In this document: positions 1 through 7,005 of the stretch, piece after piece
Layout: each line of letters opens with the position of its first letter
Position numbering within the stretch: the first letter of the stretch is position 1
From: Acidobacteriota bacterium
Lineage (GTDB): Bacteria; Acidobacteriota; Thermoanaerobaculia; Thermoanaerobaculales; Thermoanaerobaculaceae
Direction: 5' to 3'
Assembly (NCBI GenBank): GCA_016213675.1
Contig: JACQZW010000050.1
Coordinates: 1 to 64,000, forward strand
Length of the DNA stretch: 64,000 nucleotides
Translations under genes and position numbers: made by a program
The notes under the pieces: model-generated
Seen by the model: the letters and a program-made list of their open reading frames with translations, nothing else
Database searches by the model: none
What the model was told of the DNA's origin: nothing

Positions 1-1
1 C

Positions 2-290
2 GTCACGGACCAAGGTCCGTCCCCTCGTCTGGCCCCTGGGGTGCGCGGCCCCCTCGTCCCGGCCTCGCCCCCGCGAGGCCAGGACGAGACTGCTCCGCTC
101 GCGACCGGACAGCGCGATCCGCGATGGGGCCCCTCGCCATTCGCTCCTCGCTAACGCTCGTCGCGCTGTCGACACCCCATCGCGGCTCGCGCGTCCGGTG
201 GCCCGCTCGCTCCGCAGCGATGGGCCGCGCACCCCAGGGGCGGGCTTTTCTCCCCCTCCCACCCTCGCACCCCGCGCCCGTCCCCCACCC
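2..290 (+). repeat. Left arm of a 289-bp inverted repeat
   Basis: This stretch reads as the reverse complement of 1501-1789. The first 105 bases or so differ at only about three positions by eye. The middle third has diverged, and the inner 90 bases match well again. No open reading frame in it looks like a gene. It may extend past the left edge of the window. With its partner it brackets the DUF4238 gene. Confidence 0.85.
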
Positions 291-409
291 AGTCAAGAGC
301 CATCCGTGACTTGGCATACAAGCGGGTGGTCACTTACTCAAGAGGTTCGGACGCCGCATCGCCCACGGAACGACACGCCCAGTGGTGCTTCCCCGGTTCA
401 ACTACGCAC

Positions 410-415
410 TAGAAT
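410..415 (+). promoter_or_regulatory. Candidate -10 box (TAGAAT) for the DUF4238 gene
   Basis: TAGAAT lies 36 bases before the start codon at 452, inside the AT-richer spacer between the left repeat arm and the gene. No convincing -35 box is visible. The 290-451 spacer holds nothing else I can recognise. Confidence 0.4.
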
Positions 416-451
416 TCGATTCATGAGGCAAGTCGAGGTCATTGCTCTGCC

Positions 452-1306
452 ATGAGATGTCACTATATCCCACGGGCATACCTACTCCGTTTCTGCCACT
501 CGAACGAGGCGCCTCTCATTGGGGCCTATGACAAGGTCGCCAAGTCCTTCCTGCACGTGAGCGTCGGAAATGTGGCCGTCCAAGGCGACTACTACCCGCA
601 GGAGGTCGAAGCTCAGCTTGCGTCAGCGGTCGAGGACCCTGCCAATAGGGTGATCGAATCTCTCTTGGCGATGCATCCGATTTCCGATGAGGAGCGGATT
701 GCACTTGCTCTGTACGTCGCTGTAATGCTCAAGCGTGTCCCAGCGGGCCGGGAGCGAGCCCGCGCCCTAGTACCTGGTGTGTTGCAGGACACCATACGTG
801 GGTTCGTGTCGCACGTGCGCCGGCTTGTCGATGAGCAGTCGCTTGATCCAACGATTGCCGAGCACCGAATTGATGAGGCCTTCGAACTCGAGGAACGGTA
901 TACGAGGGACGTGCCGAAAGAATTGATCGTTCAGGCGGAGAGCCCCTGGCCATCGGCGAAGATTGTCGCCGCTATTGTTGGCATGCGGTGGCGCGTCATG
1001 GTTACGGATGGACCGATCTACTTCATGACAACCGACAACCCAGCGTTCTTTTTCACGAGCTACGGGCTCTCAAGGGCACAGTCTGAGCTGTGCCTACCCC
1101 TCAACACGCAAACTGCACTTCATGCCAACTGGCAGGGTGACAGTCCATTTCAGTTCGTTCGGGTCCGGCAAGCCATGGTGAAGGAAGTCAACCGCAGGCT
1201 TGCGTCGAAAGCGACGAGGTGGCTCTTCTACAACCAGCAGGCACCATGGGTTGAGACCATCGCGAACAAGAAGCACCTCTACCTGAGTGAAAGCCGGTGG
1301 CAGTAG
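452..1306 (+). CDS. DUF4238 family protein
   Basis: A 284-residue protein of the DUF4238 family, whose function is not established. The family hallmarks are visible: the N-terminal HYIPRAYLLRF (residues 4-14) and the later block MTTDNPAFFF (about 190-199), followed by a PLN segment. There is no signal peptide or membrane helix. The gene is clearly less GC-rich than everything around it and uses AT-ending codons freely, which suggests recent arrival. It sits alone between two inverted copies of a 289-bp repeat, so it is probably the cargo of a mobile or recombining cassette. DUF4238 genes are often found in accessory DNA and sometimes near defence genes. A defence role here is only a guess. 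The ATG at 452 is chosen because it directly precedes the conserved N-terminus. Confidence 0.8.
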   Translation: MRCHYIPRAYLLRFCHSNEAPLIGAYDKVAKSFLHVSVGNVAVQGDYYPQEVEAQLASAVEDPANRVIESLLAMHPISDEERIALALYVAVMLKRVPAGRERARALVPGVLQDTIRGFVSHVRRLVDEQSLDPTIAEHRIDEAFELEERYTRDVPKELIVQAESPWPSAKIVAAIVGMRWRVMVTDGPIYFMTTDNPAFFFTSYGLSRAQSELCLPLNTQTALHANWQGDSPFQFVRVRQAMVKEVNRRLASKATRWLFYNQQAPWVETIANKKHLYLSESRWQ

Positions 1307-1500
1307 GCCCGCCACGCCTGAAACCGTTGAGGTTGGCACCGTGCACGAGTGCCTTGCCCCGGACACGCATTGCGAGGCGGCGGAACGTGCCCGGCTTCAT
1401 TACTCGGTATCCGGCCAGCTATCGAAAGGCGCATTCGGCGCATCCTTGAGCTAGTCAGTGGGGCCAAGAGATCCGACGACACCTACGAAGCCGTAAGGGT

Positions 1501-1789
1501 GGGTGGGGGACGGGTGCGGGGCGCGAGGGCGGGTGGGGGAGAACAGCCCGCCCCTGGGGTGCGCGGCCCATCTCTGCGGAGCGAGCGGGTCACCGAGCGG
1601 CCAGATCGCCGTGGGGTGTCGGGGGCGCGAGGAGCGTCAGCGACGAGCGAACACCGAGGGGCCCCACGGCGAGCTGGCCTGCTCGGTCGCGAGCGGAGCA
1701 GTCTCGTCCTGGCCTCGCGGGGGCGAGGCCGGGACGAGGGGGCCGCGTACCCCAGGGGCCAGATGAGGGGACGGACCTGGGTCCGTGAC
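1501..1789 (-). repeat. Right arm of the 289-bp inverted repeat
   Basis: This is the inverted counterpart of 2-290 and has the same length. It begins about 195 bases after the DUF4238 stop codon. The segment 1307-1500 between gene and repeat contains no gene I can support. No transposase or terminal short repeats are visible. Confidence 0.85.
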
Positions 1790-1824
1790 TGGCGGCAAGC
1801 CGTGGGGTTGCCCTCCAAGCGCGA

Positions 1825-1900
1825 CGAGATTGCTTCGCTCGCTGCGCTCGCTCGCAATGACGGCAAAGAGGCAGGAGATCCCTCGCTGCGCTCGGGATGA
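1825..1900 (+). repeat. Two tandem dispersed-repeat units, hairpin-forming
   Basis: Two related imperfect palindromes sit side by side. The first runs from GAGATTGCTTCGCTC to GCTCGCAATGAC, the second from GAGATCCCTCG to CTCGGGATGAC. Each folds on itself with GTCAT/ATGAC-type ends. Repeats of this GTCATTGCGAG type are scattered between genes in many bacterial genomes. They are not coding. Confidence 0.6.
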
Positions 1901-1950
1901 CAGACCGACGGCTAGGCCGCCAGGCCTGATCGGCAGCAGGCCGGCGAGGG

Positions 1951-1956
1951 TATGCT
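1951..1956 (+). promoter_or_regulatory. -10 box (TATGCT) of a likely leaderless DNA glycosylase gene
   Basis: TATGCT ends 7 bases before the ATG at 1964. Transcription would therefore begin at or next to the start codon. There is no Shine-Dalgarno sequence. Confidence 0.55.
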
Positions 1957-1963
1957 CGGGGCA

Positions 1964-2872
1964 ATGCCGGAGCTGCCGGACATCACGGTGTACGTCGAGG
2001 CGCTCGAGACGAGGGTCCGGGACGCGGTCCTGGCGCAGGTCAGGCTCGGCAGCCCGTTCGTCCTGCGGACGGTCGATCCGCCGATCGCGGCGGCGGCGGG
2101 CCGGCCGGTCGCCGGCGTGCGGCGGCTCGGCAAGCGGGTCGTCCTGGAGCTCGACGGCGGGCTGTTCCTTGCGATCCACCTGATGATCGCGGGGCGGCTG
2201 CACTGGAAGCCGGCCGGGGCGAAGCTGCCGGGGAAGATCGGGCTCGCCGCGCTCGACTTCGCGACCGGTACGCTCGTGCTCACCGAGGCGGGCTCGAAGC
2301 GGCGGGCGGCGATTCACCTCGTGCAGGGCGCGGCGGGGCTGGCCGGCCTGGACCGCGGCGGGGTCGAGCCGCTCGAGGTCGACGAGGCCGCGTTCCGGGC
2401 CGCGCTCGTCGCCGAGAACCACACGCTCAAGCGCGCGCTCACCGACCCACGGATCTTCTCCGGGATCGGCAACGCGTACTCAGACGAGATCCTGCACCGG
2501 GCCAGGCTGTCGCCGGTGAGGCTGACGCAGGCGATGGCCGCGGCGGAGATCGGGCGGCTCTTCGAGGCGACGCGCTTGATGCTCGTCGAGTGGACCGACC
2601 GGCTGCGGCGAGAGGCCGGCGACGGCTTCCCCCAGCACGTCACGGCGTTCCGCGACGGTTTCGCGGTGCACGGCCGCTTCGGAAAACCGTGCCCGGTGTG
2701 CGGCGCGCCGGTCCAGCGGATCGCCTACGCCGACAACGAGACGAACTACTGCGCGCCGTGCCAGACCGCCGGGCGGCTGCTCGCCGACCGGGCGCTGTCG
2801 CGGCTGCTCAAGGCCGACTGGCCGCGCACCCTCGAGGAGCTCGAGCAGCTCAAGAGCCGACACGGCGCGTAG
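1964..2872 (+). CDS. mutM: Fpg/Nei family DNA glycosylase (formamidopyrimidine-DNA glycosylase type)
   Basis: A base-excision-repair glycosylase/AP lyase of 302 residues that removes oxidised purines (MutM-like) or related lesions. The start must be at 1964, because the mature enzyme uses the proline after Met as its nucleophile and the protein begins MPELPDITVY; an upstream in-frame ATG at 1952 would bury it. Glu3 and the LGKRVVLEL segment with the beta-hairpin lysine are present. A C-terminal zinc finger has cysteines at 243, 246, 263 and 266. Unlike classical MutM, about 36 residues follow the zinc finger, and the hairpin reads ADNETNY instead of the usual RGT-type sequence. It therefore belongs to a side branch, and its exact lesion preference is not predictable. 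It is a single gene behind a leaderless-type promoter. Confidence 0.88.
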   Translation: MPELPDITVYVEALETRVRDAVLAQVRLGSPFVLRTVDPPIAAAAGRPVAGVRRLGKRVVLELDGGLFLAIHLMIAGRLHWKPAGAKLPGKIGLAALDFATGTLVLTEAGSKRRAAIHLVQGAAGLAGLDRGGVEPLEVDEAAFRAALVAENHTLKRALTDPRIFSGIGNAYSDEILHRARLSPVRLTQAMAAAEIGRLFEATRLMLVEWTDRLRREAGDGFPQHVTAFRDGFAVHGRFGKPCPVCGAPVQRIAYADNETNYCAPCQTAGRLLADRALSRLLKADWPRTLEELEQLKSRHGA

Positions 2873-2963
2873 GGGCAGCCTTGGCGGTTGGTCGTCGGCG
2901 GCCCTGCAGGTGCGACGACGGCCGGCCACGGCCCGCCGCTACACCCGACGGGTGATGAGAACC

Positions 2964-3083
2964 GGATCCCCGACCCCGTTTCCTACGGGCGGGGGCGCCC
3001 GCATCACGACGCAGAGGTGACCGCATCACCACGCGGCGGGGACAGGACCCCGGACCCCGTGTTCCACGGGCAGAGTCGCCCGC
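2964..3083 (+). repeat. Diverged direct repeat of about 39 bp
   Basis: The copies at 2964-3002 and 3045-3083 share the pattern GGA-CCCC-GACCCCGT, then ACGGGC, then CGCCCGC. GCATCAC also recurs between them. The rest of 2873-3100 between the glycosylase and the MocR regulator shows no gene. Confidence 0.5.
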
Positions 3084-3108
3084 TTGAGGGGAGCCGGCGG
3101 TTTCGATA

Positions 3109-3190
3109 ATTGGCTGGGTCCAATGGGCCGGACTTGGTGCTTGAAACGGCCGGAAACGCGGTTATCTTGTCTCTAGGACCGGTCCAATTG
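3109..3190 (+). promoter_or_regulatory. Promoter and putative operators of the MocR regulator
   Basis: The 16-base inverted repeat ATTGGCTGGGTCCAAT lies at 3109-3124. Its half-site GGTCCAAT recurs at 3181-3188, and a 15/16 copy of the full motif lies inside the gene at 3472-3487. Between the first two is a plausible promoter: TTGAAA at 3141-3146, 16 bases, then TATCTT at 3163-3168. MocR proteins bind repeated sites, often of the form CTGGACC/ATTGGACC, in their own promoters, so autoregulation is likely. Confidence 0.5.
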
Positions 3191-3195
3191 CTCGA

Positions 3196-4722
3196 ATGGC
3201 CGGATCGGAACGACCGATGGAGATCGTCCTCGACCGCCGCAGCGCGACGCCGCTCTACCTCCAGATCAGTCGGCGGATCACCGCCCTGATCCACGGAGGC
3301 GCGCTCCCACCGGGCTTCCGCCTCCCGCCGGAACGGCGCCTGGCCGCAGCGCTTTCGGTCAACCGCTCGACCGTGCTGGCGGCCTACCGCGAGCTCAAGG
3401 CCGACGGCCTGGTCGACGCCCACGTCGGTCAAGGCACGACCGTCCAGCCGCGGCGGTTCGAGCCGCTGGAAATTGGCTCGGTCCAATCCTTCCCGTGGTC
3501 GCAGGCGCTCGCCCGGGCACCCCAACCCCAGGACCCGCTGGTCCGCGACCTCCTCGAGCTCACCGAGCGCGACGAGGGGATCTCCCTCGGCGTCGGCCTG
3601 CCCGCCCCCGAGACGCTCCCGGTCGAGACGCTGCGGACGATCACCGACCGCCTGCTCGGCGAGGTCGGCGCGCCGCTGCTCATGCACAGCCCGACCGAGG
3701 GCCACTCGCCGCTGCGCGAGACGATCGCGGCGGTGCTGGCGGCGCGCGGCATCGTCTGCTCGCCATCCGAGGTGCTCGTGGTGACCGGCTCGCAGCAGGG
3801 GCTCGACCTCGTCGCCCGCGTGCTGCTCTCCCCCGGCGACGAGGTGCTCGTCGAGGCGCCGTCGTACTTCGGCGGGATGCAGACGTTCCGCGCCGCAGGC
3901 GCCCGCCTGCTGTCGGTGCCGACCGACCACGAGGGGATGCGGCCGGACGCCCTCGCCGCCCTCCTCGAGCGCCACCGGCCGAAGCTGATCTACACGCTGC
4001 CGACGTTCCAGAACCCGTCCGGGGCGGTCCTCTCGCTCGAGCGCCGCCACCGCCTCCTCGAGCTCGCCGCCCGCTTCTCGGTGCCCATTCTCGAGGACGA
4101 CCCCTACGCCGAGCTGCGCTACGACGGCACGAGCCTGCCGACGCTGGCGGCGCTCGACCGTCACGGCCACGTGCTCTACCTGTCGACGTTCTCCAAGCTG
4201 CTCGCCCCCGGGCTGCGCGTCGGGTTCGTGGTCGCGCCCCGGCTCGTCATCCGGCGGCTCGTGCTCGCCAAGCAGATCGTCGACCTGCACACCAACACCC
4301 TCGCCCAGGTCGTCATCGACCGCTTCATCCGCGACGGCCACTACGGGCCGCACCTCGAGCGGGCGCGCGCGGTCTACGCCGCCCGGCGCGACGCGATGCA
4401 CGAGGCGCTGCAGGCGGGGACGGCGCTCGGCGTGACCTGGCGGAAGCCCGAGGGCGGCTTCTACCACTGGTGTCGCCTGCCCGACGGCGTCGACCAGTCG
4501 CGGCTGCTCGCCCGCGCGGCCGCGGCAGGGGTGTCGTACCTGCCCGGGCAGCCCTGCTTCGCCGAGGAGGGGGGCGCGGCGTTCGCGCGCCTGGCGTTCT
4601 CCTACGCCCCGGCCCCGCACCTGCGGGAGGGGATCTCACGCTTCCTCACGGCGCTGCGGGAGGTGGCCGCGGAGCCGGCCGCCGCCGAGCGCGACAGGAA
4701 TGGGACGCGGCCGCTGGTCTGA
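3196..4722 (+). CDS. MocR/GntR-family regulator with aminotransferase-like domain
   Basis: A 508-residue PLP-binding transcription factor. A GntR winged helix occupies roughly residues 10-80 (from TPLYLQISRRI through NRSTVLAAYRELKADGLV), and a fold-type I aminotransferase domain fills residues 110-490. The PLP lysine is Lys334 in STFSKLLAPGLRVGF. Such proteins sense an amino compound or PLP and control nearby genes. A second start at 3217 gives the family-typical N-terminus MEIVLDRR and has a better ribosome site (GGAA six bases upstream), so the true start may be there. The aminotransferase and PhzF genes follow in the same direction within 25 bases and are probably its targets or partners. 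The ligand cannot be told from sequence. Confidence 0.85.
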   Translation: MAGSERPMEIVLDRRSATPLYLQISRRITALIHGGALPPGFRLPPERRLAAALSVNRSTVLAAYRELKADGLVDAHVGQGTTVQPRRFEPLEIGSVQSFPWSQALARAPQPQDPLVRDLLELTERDEGISLGVGLPAPETLPVETLRTITDRLLGEVGAPLLMHSPTEGHSPLRETIAAVLAARGIVCSPSEVLVVTGSQQGLDLVARVLLSPGDEVLVEAPSYFGGMQTFRAAGARLLSVPTDHEGMRPDALAALLERHRPKLIYTLPTFQNPSGAVLSLERRHRLLELAARFSVPILEDDPYAELRYDGTSLPTLAALDRHGHVLYLSTFSKLLAPGLRVGFVVAPRLVIRRLVLAKQIVDLHTNTLAQVVIDRFIRDGHYGPHLERARAVYAARRDAMHEALQAGTALGVTWRKPEGGFYHWCRLPDGVDQSRLLARAAAAGVSYLPGQPCFAEEGGAAFARLAFSYAPAPHLREGISRFLTALREVAAEPAAAERDRNGTRPLV

Positions 4723-4744
4723 CGCGGCCGACATGGAGGCTTCG

Positions 4745-5968
4745 ATGGCGATCCGGTTCGCACGCAGGATGGAGTGGGTCAAGGCGTCGGAGATTCGCGA
4801 GCTGCTCAAGGTCACCCAGCGTCCGTCGGTGATCTCCCTCGGCGGCGGCCTCCCCGCCCCGGAGTCGTTCCCGGTCGCCCAGCTCCAGGAGGTGGCCCAC
4901 GCGCTCCTCGCGGCGCACGGCCCGCAGTCGCTGCAGTACTCGACGACCGAGGGCGACCCGGGGCTGCGGGCCCACATCGCCGCGCGCATGAACGCCCGCC
5001 TCGGCACCGCGGTGGCCGCCGACGACGTCCTGGTCGTCACCGGCTCGCAGCAGGGGCTCGACCTCACCGGCCGGATGCTCCTCGACGAGGGCGACGCGCT
5101 GCTCTGCGAGAGCCCGACCTACCTCGGGGCGATCCAGGCGTTCGCCTGCTACGGGCCGCGCTTCGTCGAGGTGCCCACCGACGACGACGGCATGCTCCCG
5201 GAGGCGCTCGACCGCCGCCTCGCCGCGCACCCCAACGCGAAGCTCGTCTACGTCATCCCCGACGTCCAGAACCCGTCCGGGCGCACCTGGTCGCTGGAGC
5301 GCCGGCACGCCTTCATGGAGGTCGTGGCGCGCTACGACGTCGCGGTGCTCGAGGACAGCCCGTACAGCGAGTTCCGCTTCGACGGCGGTCCGCTGCCGTC
5401 GCTCAAGTCGCTCGACCGGCACGGCCAGGTGACCTTCCTCGGCACGTTCTCCAAGGTGTTCGGGCCGGGGCTGCGGGTCGGCTGGGTCGCGGCGCCGCCG
5501 GCGATGCGCGACCGCTACACGTTGCTCAAGCAGGGCGCCGACCTCCACACCTCGACGTTCAACCAGATGCTGATCGCCGCCTTCATCGATCGCTTCGACC
5601 TCGATGCCCACATCGGCCGCATCCGCGAGCTCTACCGGCGGCGGCGCGACGTCATGCTCGCCGCCCTCGACGAGGAGATGCCCGACGGCGTCCGCACCAC
5701 CCGGCCGCTCGGCGGGCTGTTCGTCTGGGTCGAGCTGCCCGAGGGGCTCAACACCCGCGAGCTGCTCGTCCGCTGCCTGGAGCGCGACGTCGCCTTCGTT
5801 CCGGGCGGCTCGTTCTTCCCCAACGGCGGCCACGACAACACGATGCGCCTCAACTTCTCGAACGCCTCCGAGGAGCGCATCCGCACTGCCGTCGGCCGCA
5901 TCGCCGAGGTCGTCCGCGCGGCGATCGCCGAGCTCGAGCCGGCCGAAGCCGCGGTCGCCTCCGCCTGA
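4745..5968 (+). CDS. PLP-dependent aminotransferase, LysN/MocR-like catalytic type
   Basis: A 407-residue fold-type I aminotransferase close to the 2-aminoadipate/branched aromatic group: the opening WVKASEIRELLKV and the LGGGLPAPESFPV block are typical. The PLP lysine is Lys237 in GTFSKVFGPGLRVGW. The substrate-binding C-terminus is complete. The ATG at 4745 is preferred because GGAGG lies five bases before it; an ATG at 4733 lacks such a site. The gene starts 22 bases after the MocR gene and is about as long as that regulator's own aminotransferase domain, to which it is clearly related. The substrate is probably an amino acid such as 2-aminoadipate, leucine or an aromatic one, but I cannot choose between them. 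Confidence 0.85.
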   Translation: MAIRFARRMEWVKASEIRELLKVTQRPSVISLGGGLPAPESFPVAQLQEVAHALLAAHGPQSLQYSTTEGDPGLRAHIAARMNARLGTAVAADDVLVVTGSQQGLDLTGRMLLDEGDALLCESPTYLGAIQAFACYGPRFVEVPTDDDGMLPEALDRRLAAHPNAKLVYVIPDVQNPSGRTWSLERRHAFMEVVARYDVAVLEDSPYSEFRFDGGPLPSLKSLDRHGQVTFLGTFSKVFGPGLRVGWVAAPPAMRDRYTLLKQGADLHTSTFNQMLIAAFIDRFDLDAHIGRIRELYRRRRDVMLAALDEEMPDGVRTTRPLGGLFVWVELPEGLNTRELLVRCLERDVAFVPGGSFFPNGGHDNTMRLNFSNASEERIRTAVGRIAEVVRAAIAELEPAEAAVASA

Positions 5969-5979
5969 AGGGAGCCGTC

Positions 5980-6771
5980 ATGAGCCAGCGATTCACCCAG
6001 GTCGACGCCTTCACGCCCACCCCGTTCGCCGGCAACCCGGCCGCCGTCTGCGTGCTCGACACGCCCCGCGAGCGCGCCTGGATGCAGCACGTCGCGACCG
6101 AGATGAACCTGTCGGAGACGGCGTTCCTGCTGCGCCGCCACGACGGCTACTCGCTGCGCTGGTTCACCCCCGCGGTCGAGGTCGAGCTGTGCGGCCACGC
6201 CACGCTGGCCGCCTGCCACGTGCTGTGGGAGGACGGTCACCTGGCGCCGGGCGAGGAGGCCCTCCTCCACACCGCGAGCGGGGTGCTGACCGCGACGCGG
6301 CAGGGCGAGTGGATCTCCCTCGACTTCCCGACCCGCCCCGAGCGCCCGGTCGAGCCGCCGCCGGAGCTGATCCGCGCCCTCGCCGTCGAGCCGGTGTACG
6401 TCGGCAAGAACGTCTACGACTACCTCGTCCAGGTCGCCGACGAGGCGACCGTGCGCGCCCTCGACCCCGACCAGCTCACCCTCAAGCGCCTCGGCGTCCG
6501 CGGCGTCATCGTCACGGCGGTCGCCTCGACGCCCGGCTTCGACTTCGTGTCGCGCTTCTTCGCCCCCGGCGCCGGGGTCGACGAGGACCCGGTGACCGGC
6601 TCGGCGCACTGCTGCCTCGGCCCGTTCTGGCAGGAGCGCCTGGGGAAGCCCGAGCTCGTCGCCTACCAGGCGTCGCGGCGCGGCGGCACCGTCCGCGTCC
6701 GCGTCGCCGGCGACCGCGTCGTCCTCGGCGGCCAGGCGGTCACGGTGGCGCGCGGCGAGATCCTCGCCTGA
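5980..6771 (+). CDS. PhzF family isomerase/epimerase-like protein
   Basis: A 263-residue PhzF-family protein with the diaminopimelate-epimerase fold. The N-terminal QVDAFTPTPFAGNPAAVCVL, the catalytic Glu46 in MNLSETAF, and the C-terminal block DEDPVTGSAHC are all intact. Known members isomerise small amino-acid-like compounds, PhzF itself acting in phenazine synthesis. No other phenazine gene is present, so a role in amino-acid turnover with the two genes upstream is more likely. The start has AAGGGAG upstream and lies 11 bases after the aminotransferase stop codon, so the MocR, aminotransferase and PhzF genes are probably one operon. A heptamer repeat array begins at the base after its stop codon. 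Confidence 0.88.
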   Translation: MSQRFTQVDAFTPTPFAGNPAAVCVLDTPRERAWMQHVATEMNLSETAFLLRRHDGYSLRWFTPAVEVELCGHATLAACHVLWEDGHLAPGEEALLHTASGVLTATRQGEWISLDFPTRPERPVEPPPELIRALAVEPVYVGKNVYDYLVQVADEATVRALDPDQLTLKRLGVRGVIVTAVASTPGFDFVSRFFAPGAGVDEDPVTGSAHCCLGPFWQERLGKPELVAYQASRRGGTVRVRVAGDRVVLGGQAVTVARGEILA

Positions 6772-6806
6772 GGAGACAGGGGAGAGGACAGAGGGGAGAG
6801 GGGAGA
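6772..6806 (+). repeat. Heptamer array directly after the phzF-like stop codon
   Basis: Five 7-bp units follow the stop codon without a gap: GGAGACA, GGGGAGA, GGACAGA, GGGGAGA, GGGGAGA. The same unit order is found after lon and galT. The sense strand is G-rich with runs of GGGG three bases apart. The rest of 6807-6975 shows no gene. Confidence 0.8.
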
Positions 6807-6977
6807 GGCCCCCGCCCACCCCGTGGCGTGGGCGCCCTCGCCCGCGCACCTCGACCGTGGCCGGCGGTGGCTGGATATGCAGGCGCGACGGGCATGAGAC
6901 TGAGGTCACTCAGGCAAACCCCCACCCAAACGAGAAAGACGGTGTGAGCGGGCGCACAGGCGCCGCGGCGGCCGGCT

Positions 6978-6995
6978 TGTCACAATCCTGTGACA
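6978..6995. promoter_or_regulatory. Perfect 18-bp palindrome, candidate operator
   Basis: TGTCACAATCCTGTGACA has two perfect 7-base arms around four bases. It ends 10 bases before the GTG of the secreted protein at 7006. Its size and symmetry fit a dimeric repressor or activator site. The regulator is unknown. Confidence 0.45.
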
Positions 6996-7005
6996 GCTCG
7001 GATCG

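Noticed and set aside
2..1789. Insertion sequence with terminal inverted repeats
   Set aside because: The arms are 289 bp long and diverged, and the enclosed gene is DUF4238, not a transposase. Kept as an inverted-repeat cassette only.
5980..6771. Phenazine biosynthesis role for the PhzF-like gene
   Set aside because: No other phenazine gene is present, and the neighbours suggest amino-acid metabolism.
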